DNA from: Desmodesmus armatus
Lineage: Eukaryota > Chlorophyta > Chlorophyceae > Sphaeropleales > Scenedesmaceae
NCBI GenBank assembly: GCA_007449985.2
Contig: VIIQ02000107.1
Location: 62,001 to 126,000, forward strand
Direction: 5' to 3'
DNA length: 64,000 nucleotides
The position numbers and the translations under genes are program-made. Below are positions 1-16,289 of this stretch, piece by piece (within the stretch, counting starts at the first letter, position 1; each line of letters starts with the position of its first letter). The notes beneath the pieces were generated by a model. It worked only from the letters and a program-made list of their open reading frames with translations, was not told where the DNA came from and did not search any database.

Positions 1-1066
1 TGCGGTCTTACACGCCTACATCTGTCCGAGGGGTTTGTCCACGCAGCCGCCTTGGCTGGCAAGACGCACCTGCAACACCTGGAGCTGGAGTCATGCGACT
101 CACCTGATCGTGATGCAGCTGGAATTGCGCAGCTGCTTTCACAGCTGCAGCACCTGACACAGCTGACACATCTGAACCTGTCCTTCAGCATACAGCGCGT
201 CGACGACAGCATCCCTCCTGCAGCGGCTTACTCAGCCTTGACAGCCAGCAGCAAGCTGCAGCACCTCGAGATCAGCGGCTGCCTTCTGCCAGTAGGTGCC
301 TGGCAGCATGTGTTCCCTGCTGGCAGGCAGCTGCCGCACATGCAGGAATTGGATATTGATGGTGTGAAACTTGCAGTCAGGGGTTACTGGCATTGTCCGT
401 TCGAGATGGAGCCCAGGCATGGATATGTAACAGCCCCTGGTGGCAGCCTTGTCAGCTGCTGCCGTGAGCTGCAGTCCTTGGACTTGCACAAGCTCGAGTG
501 CAGTAAGGAGCTACTGGCTGCTCTGTCGCGGTTGAGCAGGCTGACACTGCTGCGGCTGAGTTATGCTGACGGCGAAAGTGACATGGGGGATTTGGAGTTT
601 ATGTGTCAGCTGAAAGGGCTCAGGCACCTGGTGATGGTCGCCCACCGCGGGCCCCAGCTGTTACTGCTGACTGAACTGAAGCAGTTGACACACCTTTTCA
701 TTTGGGGTGCAAAGTGCGACTATACCACACGCAAGGTAGGTGTCAAGTTGATGTTATGAGCGATGTTGTTTGATGTGGTTTTGGCCGTGCTTGATTGAGC
801 AAAGCAATGGTTTGTGTGGCTGGATGTGTTGCAGCATGTGTGGTGTTGGTATGGATAAGAAAGTTGTTATTACATGCATCATCATGTTTCTGTTGCCGTC
901 ATACCTAATTACTTGCTGCTGCTGCTGCTGCTGCTGGTGCGTCGACATGCTGCTGGTCTGTCTCCTGCCGTGCGTGCTGAAACCTCAGGGGCCCCCCGAC
1001 GGTTCATTTGCTGAGGACGAACCTGTCTGGCGCCAATTGCTGAAGGACCTGCAAGACCTGAAGTGA
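1..1066 (+). CDS. Leucine-rich-repeat protein, 5'-truncated by the window edge
   Basis: The reading frame is open from base 1. Exon 1..735 ends at a GTAGGT donor. A second exon 989..1066 follows a CAG acceptor in phase 0 and ends in TGA. The protein is a series of roughly 25-35-residue leucine-rich repeats of the form LxxLxLxxC/N, for example LQHLELESCD, LTHLNLSFSI, LQHLEISGCLL, LQSLDLHKLEC, LTLLRLSYAD and LTHLFIWGAK. The C-terminus is short, acidic then basic (EDEPVWRQLLKDLQDLK). LRR solenoids bind proteins, and the partner cannot be inferred. The intron contains a (CTG)n run around 912-935. The N-terminus and any further domains lie outside the window. The LRR call is sure; the second exon is likely but rests only on phase and splice signals. 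Confidence 0.75.
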
Positions 1067-2068
1067 GGAAGGCTGTAGACCCTGCAGTGGCACAGCAGCC
1101 AGCTGCAGCCTTGGCGAGTGGCGGATGCAGCAGTGCAGTACCGTACTGCCGTGACTGCAAGTATTGTGGGACCGGTTGGGCCCCGCTGTGTTTGCGCAGT
1201 TTTGAGTAGGTCGGGTTGCAATGCTGTAGTTCAGCTCCTTACATTGGGCTGGTGTGGTGCCTGTGGCTTGCCTGCAGGATAGCTTGCAGCATGAGTGTAG
1301 TCTGCATTGCAACGCGCATGATTGTTGACATGTCGGAGTGTGCGGGATCGGAGTGCATGCATGGTTGCTGTTTGCACCATATCGAGAGTCAAAATCATTG
1401 CTAGTAGCCATGTGAACGAGTACATCCGGCGGTGTCATATGGTGCATCGTGGCGTGTTATTGCAGATTGAGGTACATTCATACCTTTGGCCAGGTTGCTG
1501 CATGATGTGTTGCACCAGTGCTGCACGTTGGCCTCTGCTGATGCTTGTGCTGCTGCGCAGCCGCCACAGCAACGTTGCGTTCTAGAAATACATGTGCGAC
1601 ATGACCTGCAGGCTAAGGGTGCCAGAGCCTCCACTTGAGCAGCAGCAGTGCTGTGCCCTGCACCACTGCAGGAAGCATATGCAGGCTATGCCGCAAGTGT
1701 GACACTGCTGTTGTCCTGCACATGCAACCCTATCAACAGTTTTGCTGAGCATGTTGCCGCAATGTGAACAGAGCTCTGTTCACCACATGTGTTTGGTTCC
1801 GACATTGACACAACCAATAAAACAGTCAAATCACTTACAATCTTGCAACTGCATACTGCAAGTATATGCATCTGCGCGAAGTCGATGCAACTCAGACTAG
1901 CTCAAGCCGGCCAGCCAGCCAGCCAGGCCAGCTGTCACATCCATGACTGCTGGCAGTATGAGAGTACAACAAAGCAACATCACACAATTACAACTACAAC
2001 AACAATTGCAGCCCCACTTTTTAACCAAACACACGTACAGAACGCAGCAGTCAACACTCAAAGCACCC
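1067..2068. other. Intergenic region between two convergent genes
   Basis: It holds the 3' flanks of the LRR gene (+) and GET4 (-). No open frame here has splice signals or recognisable protein content. A short GCCAGCCAGCCAGCCAG slippage tract lies near 1910-1925. Confidence 0.5.
1988..1992 (-). terminator. TGTAA poly(A) signal of GET4
   Basis: TTACA on the plus strand is TGTAA on the GET4 strand, 77 nt beyond its stop codon. TGTAA is the usual poly(A) signal of green algae. The pentamer is short, so this is position-based inference. Confidence 0.5.
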
Positions 2069-4043
2069 TCACTCGCCGGCCAGCTCGTCTCCCTCTAGCA
2101 GAGACTTTAGCAGGCCGCCCAGCAGGCCACCTCCAGCCCCACCGGCTGGCATGATGTTGAAGTAGGTCTGCTCAATGCTGCTGAGGAAGGCATCAAAGGT
2201 GGGATCTGCCTCCAAGCTAGGCTGGTACTTGTCCTGCAGGACAGCACAGTATGCACACAGTACATAGATGTTGCGAGCAAGCACAGGAGCACAGGAGTTG
2301 GCAGCCAGTTGCAGTAACACACTAAAATGACGTGTTTGACTGTGCTAACTTGGCAGGTAAGCAGCGGCCTCCCCTGTATATGGATGCCCAACACTTCAGC
2401 CTCACAAAGCTTGTTTCATCCGGGGGGGGAGGGGGCAGAGGCACGTAGCTTATCCTGCATCTCTTGCAATCAGCTCAGCAGCTGCTTGCAAGCAGTTGTC
2501 AACCACCTCCCTGTCACACACCTGCAGCAGCGTCACCAGAGATGGCTTGCGCAGGGCCAGCGCCTGCAGCAGCAGCCCGCAGAAGTGTACGAGCGGCGCC
2601 TCCCCCAGCTGCGGCAGCGTCTGCTTGCAGGCATCCAACACATCCACCGCATGCTTCAACTGCCGCTCCTTCGTCGCCGCATGCGCACATGCAAGGGTTT
2701 GCAGCACAGCGCGGGTCACAAACAGGTCGGCCTCCTGGGGCCCTGCTTGACTGACAGCTGCTGCCAGTGCTGACGCATATGCAGCTGCATCAGCACCCCT
2801 GCTGTAGTGCAGCGCTGCTTTGCTGAACTGCCGCCAACCGAACGCTGCGTAGATCCACGCTGCGTATGTGTCGTGGATCTGCTGCACGGCTGCTGCTGCT
2901 CCCTGCTTGTTGGCCCATTTCAATGCTGCCATGACGAAGCGGCTGGTTTCCTCCAGCTCTGAGGTGCTGTCTGGATCTGGCAGCTGCTGCGGCAGGGCTT
3001 CCAAAATCGCCTGTGACAGTAAAGTGACAGCAGAGTGACAGCAGAGTAACGGTGCATAGCATTGATGCAAAGATAGCAGGGGTGCGCCCGTGCCAACAGC
3101 ATATGCAGACGGACTCTGGACTGAACACCCAGGGGGCAAACTGGAGGCGTACGAACAGACAAACTGCTCAAAGCACATGTAGTGCTCAGCTTGTGTATAG
3201 GCATCCGACAAGCCCTTGCTGAACCCACGACGTACTGTTGCATGCTGCCCGCCTTTCCTCTTCCATGCTCCCCAGTGTGCTAGCAGATCGCGAGACTGGC
3301 CTCAGTGAGAGGTGTTCACACACCTGTATGCTGCTTAGTGTCTGCTGGTTTGCCGGCTCCTGGTTTGCTGTGTATGCCTCCAGCAGCATGTTGGCCAGCT
3401 CCATGCCACAGTTGACCTGGTGGCTGGACAGCTGCTGCACTGCACCCGAGGTCAGCACAAGGTAGCTGTCCTGCAGCTGCTTGCGGCTCTTGTAGCGGTG
3501 GTACACAGTCTTGTACATCTGCTGGGCCTCGTAAAAGGCGCCTGCTGCAACCTGGGTGGTGCAAGCCAGCAACAGCAACCCCAACAGCAACAGCGGTTAG
3601 AAGAACATGTGGGATTAACCGTCACGAGGAACAGCTGTGGGGCCTGACAAACGCGCCTGCTGCATCTTGGGTAGGCGGAGGAGGGGGGGGGGGGGGGAAG
3701 TAGTATGATGGGGTGCAGGGGAAGAGGGGGGGCAGCACAACGGCAGGCAGGCAATAATCAAGTGCTGCAGGTACCGCCTGTGACATACCCTGCTATGCAT
3801 GCAGACTCGCGACTGCTGCTGCACAGCTGACTGCACAAATTGCAACAGGAAGGGCAGGTGCTCCTGGGCTGATGCTGGCTGCGTGCATGCATGCTCCAAC
3901 AGACTATGGGTGACTGAAATAATCTCTGGCTGGCTATACACCCCTACACTATGTTCTGCCAGTCTCCTGCATCATGAACTCACCTGCGCATTTATCCTTT
4001 CTAGGCTCTTCTGCACCCCAGCATTGCCACTGGCAGCCGTCAT
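2069..4043 (-). CDS. GET4: GET4 homologue, guided entry of tail-anchored proteins factor 4
   Basis: GET4 is the cytosolic alpha-helical-repeat scaffold that, with GET5/UBL4, passes tail-anchored membrane proteins from SGT2 to the GET3 ATPase for ER insertion. Four exons join in phase: 3984..4043, 3324..3551, 2522..3010 and 2069..2233. They give 313 residues, close to the family's ~310-330. Family landmarks are GAFYEAQQMYKTVYHRY near the N-terminus, HQVNCGMELANMLLEAY, AALKWANKQG, the central EADLFVTRAVLQTLACAH, PLVHFCGLLLQAL, and the C-terminal DKYQPSLEADPTFDAFL followed by a Gly/Leu-rich tail. The ATG at 4043 is the only one giving the expected short N-terminus before the first repeat. The gene is divergent from PSB33, 343 bp apart. 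Intron 1 holds a decayed copy of the exon-2 start (3650-3678). Confidence 0.9.
3650..3678 (-). repeat. Ghost copy of GET4 exon-2 start in intron 1
   Basis: GCGCCTGCTGCATCTTGGGT resembles the real exon-2 5' edge (GCGCCTGCTGCAACCTGGGT, ending at 3551). It lies upstream of that exon in the sense direction, next to a 15-base homopolymer (C on the sense strand) at about 3685. Confidence 0.6.
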
Positions 4044-4386
4044 GCTGTGCCTCCGGTCGTATGGAAGTCTCAGTGAAGTGAAAGTGCACTTGAAAAGGTG
4101 TGCATGCACGACTGCAGTAAAAGAAGTGAGCTCTGGAGGTGATCTGAGCTGCAAGAATGTGTGCAAGAATGCGTGTCCAGCCCAGCTCCTTCTCGTCAGC
4201 TCATGAACTCTGCGACATCAACAGCAGGTCAACACTGCATTCACTGCCACTTTTGAGTGCTTACGGTTACGCCAACCTCACACTTCACACACCCAACCAC
4301 CAGACATACAGAAGCAAGAACAGGGCCAATTTCGGTAAGTCGCATTTTACTTCAACGTGCCTTCCTACCACAATCCAGCTTACAAC
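4044..4386. promoter_or_regulatory. Divergent intergenic promoter region GET4 / PSB33
   Basis: These 343 bp separate the start codons of two divergent genes and must hold both 5' UTRs and promoters. No TATA box stands out. Confidence 0.45.
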
Positions 4387-7201
4387 ATGGCACTCCACGC
4401 ACCCACCACCAGCACCGCGCACCAGCGCTCCACACACAGCGTGGCGATGCTCCCAGCAGGCCTGCGAGGCAGCAGCTGCTTCAGGGCCGTCAGGAGCAAA
4501 GCCAGCAGCGCAGCAGCAGTTTCATCACGCCAACAACGGCGTCTAGTGGCAGTCCGCGCTGCAGCAGAGGAGAAAGGTGAGTGAATCGCTACCTGTGGTT
4601 GCTGCTCAACGTGTGGTTGCACCTGATCAATCAGCCAGCTGCTGGATTGCACTCATAACCAAGTAATGTTTGTTATGGCTTGCAGTTGAGGAGGTGCAGC
4701 TTGGGAAGCAGGCAGCTGCCCCAGTGAGCGACAACTGGGTGCCAGTCTGCAGACCAGAGGATTTGCCAAAGGGTGAGTCTGGGAGCTGGTGGTGTGATGC
4801 CTTGCAAGGAAGCCACATGTCTAGTGACTTTCAAATACTTCATCACATAATCACTGTGTTGCAGCAGCTGTGGCCTCAAGTGTCGCTACAGCGTGCTGAC
4901 TCATCACCAGCAGATGGTTTGTGGTGTCATGGTGGTTCAGCAGACGCCAGCGAGTAATTCTAATTCCCAGGCCCTGTCACACCCCTGCTAGCGATGGTCA
5001 GCTTGCTGCCACCAACAGCACATTATCCCCAAGTCCTCCATACATGTGAACACAAACAACAGATGGCGACCACATCATATAGGCTGAGTCAGTGTCTGTA
5101 TATGTCTGGCTACCCTATGCTGTGTGTTGTTCAGGTGTGTGCATGACCTGTTGATCACACACGCCACAGGTCCCCTTCCCCCTTGCAGCACTCACCCCTG
5201 CACCACTCCCTCTCCCCACTCTACACCACCACACATTCAGATTGTGCGGTGAAGTCATGACATTACTGATCAGTCTTCATGTGTGGCTGTGGTGCTCAGG
5301 TGTCCGCAAGGAGTTTGATGTGGAGGGTCGTCAGGTGTTGATGTTCTGGTACCGCAATGAGATCTATGCCATTGAGGCACGCAGCCCAGCAGAGGGAGCA
5401 TACAGTGAAGGATTCATCAGGGCAAAGTTCACACAGGTAGGCAGCGCTGAACACATCACAGTGTGTCGCTCTCATCTTTCAATGTGGTGGCAATGCCTGT
5501 GCTACCAGTCCTTCAGCTGTGCTCCTGCAGCTGCTGCAAATTCACACTGTCACTGTTACAGAACATTGGACACGACAGTTGCATTTGGGAGCATTCGGGA
5601 GCTGCAGGCAATCGGGGGACGCAGATGCTGTTGACTTTTTCCACGCCGCTGCATGCCTCATCTGTACTACCATGGGTTGCATAAATAAACATCCTCATCA
5701 ACTCATCTGCTTGCATGTGCCTGCTGCTGCTGCTGCTGCTGCTGCTGTCGTGCCTGCAGGACTATGCCATTGAGTGTCCTGCCACTGGCAGCACCTTCAG
5801 CCTGAAGGATGGCTCCATTGTTGACTGGTACCCCAACAACCCAGTGCTGCGCGCACTCACACCATCAAACACATGCCGCACCATGGACGTGTACCCTATC
5901 AAACTCACACAGGTAGGGAGGGGTGGTTGTGCTGATGGCTTCTGAGTGCTTTCAATTTGCAGTTGGGTTTGGCGGTCTGGAGATGAGGCATTGCTGCTTA
6001 CAGCGGAAGAAGACTGTGTGCTCCGTCGCTGTGCTTCTTTGGTAAGAGGCCATGGAAGTATCCCATCCTTGTCTAGTGTCTTTGATTGGATCTCATGCTG
6101 TGTCGTGTGCTGTGCTGTGCTGTGCTGTGCAGGATGCGCTGTATGTTGATGTGAGCGGCAAGCCCATCAGGTCTTACTCACAGTATGCAGACAGGGGCGG
6201 AGCAGGTAGGCAGGGCGGAGGGATTCATGTGGCTGCAGCCGGTGGGTGGTGCATTCAAATCTGCATGCAGTGCAGCAGACAGTACTACAGGCAGCATAAG
6301 ACCCAGTACTGCACATGTACTACAGCAGGCGGTAGGGTCAAGGCGGGAGGGTCAATGCGGCTGCCAGTGCGCTAGGGTTCTGTACAAATTGCCTCCATGA
6401 ACCTTCTGCTGCCGCTTGTCTGCACCCACACACTAGCACCCTCAATACACACAGACCATCAATCAATGCACAGTTGGGCGCTGACTGATGCCGTCTGTAC
6501 ACATGCTGTAATGTTGTTCTGCTGCAGGTACCTCCCTTGAGAACAACAATGTGTTCACAGTGCAGCCCAATGTCTACTTTGAGGGCATGGACCCCAACAC
6601 CGACACTGCCAGTGTGTATGCTGATGAGAGCACCATGAAGCAGGAGGAACTCAACCCTGCTACAGTCACAGTTGGCATTGTGGCACTTGGCATTGTGGCA
6701 GTGGCGGGATCGGCGACGGCCATCTACTATGAGGTGAGAGGCTGTTGGGTGTGGGGTGTGTGGGGTGATAGTGTGTGTGTGTGTGTGTGGGGGGGGGGGG
6801 GGCTGGTAGGAGTGAAGGGGATGGGTTTTGCGTACACACACCCTTTGCTTGTACGCCTTTCAGCAGAACTGCTTGACATTCAAGAGCACAGCCAGCTTGG
6901 GTGTTGAGCGCAGGCTGGTGTGAGGGGGCACTCAGCTTATGTCCAGCACACCTGCTGTCGTGGTTGCGTTGCCCTGCCAGCAATGGTGCGTGTCGCTGTT
7001 GTTCCTGTTGCTGCCAACCATTGCTGCCGCCAAGTAAATTGAACAGATGCCAACTCGTGACACAATACTGCGTCTGCTCGCTGCTATCGTTGTCTGCAGA
7101 CTGTCATTGGCCTGGCGGCGTTCTGGGTGGTGCTTGGCGGCATTGTTGGAGTGGTTGGCTTCAACTACGTCAACAGCAAGCAGATCAAGGACAGGCCGTG
7201 A
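4387..7201 (+). CDS. PSB33: PSB33/TEF5-type thylakoid protein with degenerate Rieske domain
   Basis: Homologue of land-plant PSB33 and Chlamydomonas TEF5, a thylakoid membrane protein that stabilises photosystem II and light-harvesting organisation. Seven exons join in phase to 315 residues: 4387..4576, 4686..4772, 5300..5436, 5760..5912, 6133..6205, 6528..6733 and 7100..7201. Exon 1 encodes a Ser/Ala/Arg-rich transit peptide. Residues ~75-200 form a Rieske-like beta fold (VPVCRPEDLPKG, FDVEGRQVLMFWYRNEIYAIE, CPATGSTFSLKDGSIVDWYP). Only one of the four Fe-S ligands is visible: the second CxxH is CPAT and the first CxH is missing, so no 2Fe-2S cluster is expected, as in plant PSB33. Two C-terminal membrane helices follow (VGIVALGIVAVAG and AAFWVVLGGIVGVVGF). 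The start is the first ATG of the open frame. Confidence 0.88.
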
Positions 7202-8367
7202 TGGGCTGTAGCTGCCAGGGGGGAGGGGGGGCTTGTGGTTGCTGGGGGGAACCAGGGGGTGGGGTGCGTGAGTGAGTTGGGTGTTCTTTGCATCAGGGCA
7301 AGTGTGCAGCAGCTGTGCCAGCTCAAGTGAGTTGGCTGCTGGAGTTATTGACACCAGCAAGTTGGGGCTGCCATATGCCAGCTCCTGTGGTAAATTTGTT
7401 GCTGCACTGCTGTTCCCACCCATACATCATTGGGCCAGTCTGTGTTGTGTGATGCAGGACGTACATTGCCATTGGTACCAGCCTTTTCTTTATGAGTGTT
7501 CTTGCTGCTGCCATGCATATCCCTATGGACTTATCTTGCCATGGCTGGTCTGCGGTTTTGGTGTCAAGAGTGCAGCAGACCCGGATTGTGTGGGTGTGGT
7601 TGGGTGGTGGGGACATCATAATTATTTGTGCCAATGCTCGAGGCGGCAACAGAGCCAAGTGGTGGGGGTGATGCGTGATGTGCGTGTATCGCATGGTGTT
7701 GTTGCGGTTGTATAATGCACCATTGAAGAAGAGCTGACCTGACAATTGTTCAGTATATTTCACAGATGAGAGAGGTGAAGGTGCCAGGATTTTTTTTTGT
7801 ACCTTGTAACAGTGATTTGCGATCGATGGCGCCTGTGCATCGCCCACGATCATGGTGGGTCCTATCACCAGTTGATGTGCATGAACATGGGAAAAAGGGG
7901 ATGTTTTGTCGTACACGCCAGTGGAGACTGCCAACATAGCAGGGCTGGATCCAGCCGGACTTGTACGTTCAATGGGATGATCCGAACTTTATTGCAGCCC
8001 GCTGAGCAACGTTACCCGTAGAGCTTGACGACCGTAGGAGTATCTGTGGTAGCATTGTTGCAACCACAGCTGGTTGGCAGACACGGTAGCTTCAGCCTCT
8101 GCGATCTTACTACAACCACAGCTGGTCCAGCTGTTCAGGTACACCCACCACTTTTGAATGCTACAGGGGTGAAGACGATACAATTGCACCTTCCGGCACA
8201 GCAGCAACAAAGTAAGTCATTTTCTGTGTCGATTGGTGGCTTGTGCAATACGGAGACAGCCTGTTCACGAGAAGCTGTAGCAACAGCCTATCAACCAGTC
8301 TACTGCTGAGGTCGTCGAGTCACCTGGGACACTCGCTCTGGCTTGGTCAGTCGTCCGTCGTGTAATC
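7202..8367. other. Intergenic region PSB33 / MetRS
   Basis: It holds the PSB33 3' UTR and the MetRS promoter. A TGTAA at 7805-7809 is a possible distal poly(A) signal. A short direct repeat (ACCACAGCTGGT) occurs near 8062 and 8114. I see no gene in it. Confidence 0.45.
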
Positions 8368-14276
<5,909 letters not shown>

Positions 14277-14326
14277 CGCAACAGCAGTAGAAGCAGCAGC
14301 AGCAGCAGCAGGGGCAGCAGCTGCAG

Positions 14327-14526
14327 CAGCAGCTGGGGCTTGGGGAGGGACAGCTGCAGGTGCGGATGGGTCGGGCGGATACTGCGTGGGGGCATCTGCC
14401 AGCGGGGCATAGGACGGAGCAGCCGCAGCCTGTGTTTGCGCGGTTGGATGATACAGTGCCGTTCGTGACGGAACCGGCGCCGGCGGCAGCGGCAGCGGCA
14501 AAGCCTGCTAAGGCTCAGGCGCGGTG
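14327..14526 (+). pseudogene. Duplicate of the last 200 bp of MetRS, including the stop codon
   Basis: 14327-14526 matches 14077-14276 along its full 200 bp with few substitutions. It keeps the reading frame and ends in TGA (TEPAPAAAAAAKPAKAQAR). The two are separated by a 50-bp CAG-rich spacer. It lies beyond the genuine stop, so it can only be 3' UTR or flank. A TGTAA at 14759-14763 may be the poly(A) signal. Confidence 0.88.
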
Positions 14527-14763
14527 AAGCAGCAGGGGCAGCAGCAGGGGTGGAACTGACGGCAGCAGTGGCAGCGGGGCTGGGTGATATGCAGCAGCAG
14601 TGCCAGCAGCTGCTGCTGGGGTTGTGGCAGGTTGTTTGGATGTTGACTCACGAGCAGCAGCAGCAGCAGCAGCAGCAGGGATAGCAGCAGCAATGGCGGC
14701 TGCGGCATGATTGTTGACAAGCACTGGATGTTTCAAATGTTGCCGGGCAGGGACTTCTTGTAA

Positions 14764-15794
14764 GAATGCACATGATGTGTGCAATCCTGTTGGCTGACTG
14801 CAGCAGCTTTCCTGTGGTGTGTACATATCTTACTGTTTCCAATGGAATTTTTTGATTTATTGTCTGTGGCAATTAATATATTTAAGGGCCTCATTGAGAG
14901 ACGGAAAATAAAAATAAAAATCTCCATTTTTTGTTGTCTATATACAAACCAAAAACAAGGCCCCCATGACAAAAATAATAATGTGTGGGGTGATAGCACG
15001 CACATGCCATGCATGTGCAGTGTTGTTGCGCGGGGGGGGGGGGGGGGGGGCATAGATGCTGGTGGTTTAGTCTGGCAGCTGTTCTGCCAGCACGGGTCAA
15101 GCCTGCTGCATGTTAGGTGGCCACCATGGTGCCTGTACAGTATGCAACCGCGCAAGAACAGCTGCCACGTGGTTGCCACATGTAAGAGCCACTCAAGTGT
15201 CCCACTGCCCACTGCTTGAAAGAGTCTGCATGTATGGGAATGCCAACAAAGAAGGTTCAAGATGAGGCAGAAAAGGTTACAAGCACCTCCCAGCTGCAGC
15301 ATGCAATGTCGTTTTGGGGTAATGGCAAATGCGCGCAGCGCCTACTGCTCCACCCCTTGGTCGCGGTAGAGGGCCCCAAGGCAAAGTTTGAACTGGGAAT
15401 GTGAGAGCTTCCAAAACGTCTCAATTAACCTCACTATGGTTTTAAAAAATATGTGACGTCGGTCTGGGCCCTCAAATCTCATGAACCCATCCCTTCCAGT
15501 GTGAAGCAGCAGGGCCATCAATAGCAGCAGCAGCAGCATGGGCACAAGGGCTGGGCATGGAACTGTGTTTTCGATGTAACAACACCAACTTTTGGAAGTG
15601 AGCCAGGACAGGAGAGGGCTTTCGGTGCACTGTGGTGATCAGATCAGTGGGGTGCAGCTGGTCGTAGATGCAGCTTTGGGAGCTGGAACTGCGGACCGTG
15701 GTCTCTGAGGCAATTTGCTACATGATAGAAGCCTGGAATGCACGAGCTACGAACTGATACCACGGGACCTGGGGTGCCGACCTTCACGATTTTT
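14764..15794. other. Gene-poor stretch after MetRS
   Basis: A/T-richer than its surroundings (14830-14960) with one long G-run near 15033-15050. No frame shows coding character or splice context. It may hold old transposon remains but I cannot identify any. Confidence 0.4.
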
Positions 15795-16058
15795 TTGGAC
15801 ACATGGGCACGCCCCCAGCCCCGTTTTGAATGTTGCACATCGTTAAACATTGTTCAAAGAACAACATATCAAAAATCTGGAGATGTACCCTGTCGTATTT
15901 GTGAGAAAGGTTTGTTGACGTGTGCGATGGCAGCTGCCAACTGAATTTTAGCCACTTGGGCACACACCCCATGTCGATTAAAAATGCTTCAAAGCAGCTT
16001 TCATATGTCAGGAAAAGCATTTCAAAAAACTGGAGATGTACTCTCTCGTATTTGTGAG
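15795..16058. repeat. Degenerate tandem duplication, about 150-bp period
   Basis: 15795-15904 and 15948-16058 align. Both contain a CA(T/C)(G/T)GGCAC segment, then a CTGGAGATGTAC block followed by CTCTCGTATTTGTGAG or CTGTCGTATTTGTGAG. Read on the minus strand they give related peptides (HKYERVHLQFFEMLF, HKYDRVHLQIFDMLF), but no intact frame or start supports a gene. Confidence 0.65.
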
Positions 16059-16130
16059 CAATCAAGCTCTCACAGTCAGGTGTCAGGGTCTCAGGGACCG
16101 CGACTATGGGGTGTACTGCTCGGGCGGTGT

Positions 16131-16289
16131 AGTGCAAACAGTGTTGCCGATTGAGGCGGAAAGGCGGAGTGGAGGCGGAATTTCGCCCTCAAAACAGGTA
16201 TATTTTGCCCCTAACTGCCTCTAATCGTCAAGCCTTTGCCTTGGGGAGGCGGAATCCCACTCAAACCTATCGGCAACACTGAGTGCAAA
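16131..16289. mobile_element. hAT-type MITE, 143 bp, with 8-bp target-site duplication
   Basis: The element spans 16139-16281. Its ends are perfect 13-bp terminal inverted repeats (CAGTGTTGCCGAT ... ATCGGCAACACTG). It is flanked on both sides by the 8-bp direct repeat AGTGCAAA (16131-16138 and 16282-16289). An 8-bp duplication and CAG-starting inverted ends are the signature of hAT transposons. The interior is short, noncoding and rich in GAGGCGGAA, so it must have moved with transposase from elsewhere. The intact target duplication and ends suggest a fairly recent insertion. Confidence 0.88.

Noticed and set aside
15784..16137. 117-residue minus-strand frame with repeated HKY(E/D)RVHLQ peptide
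   Set aside because: It is explained by the underlying DNA tandem duplication; no intron, promoter or family signal.
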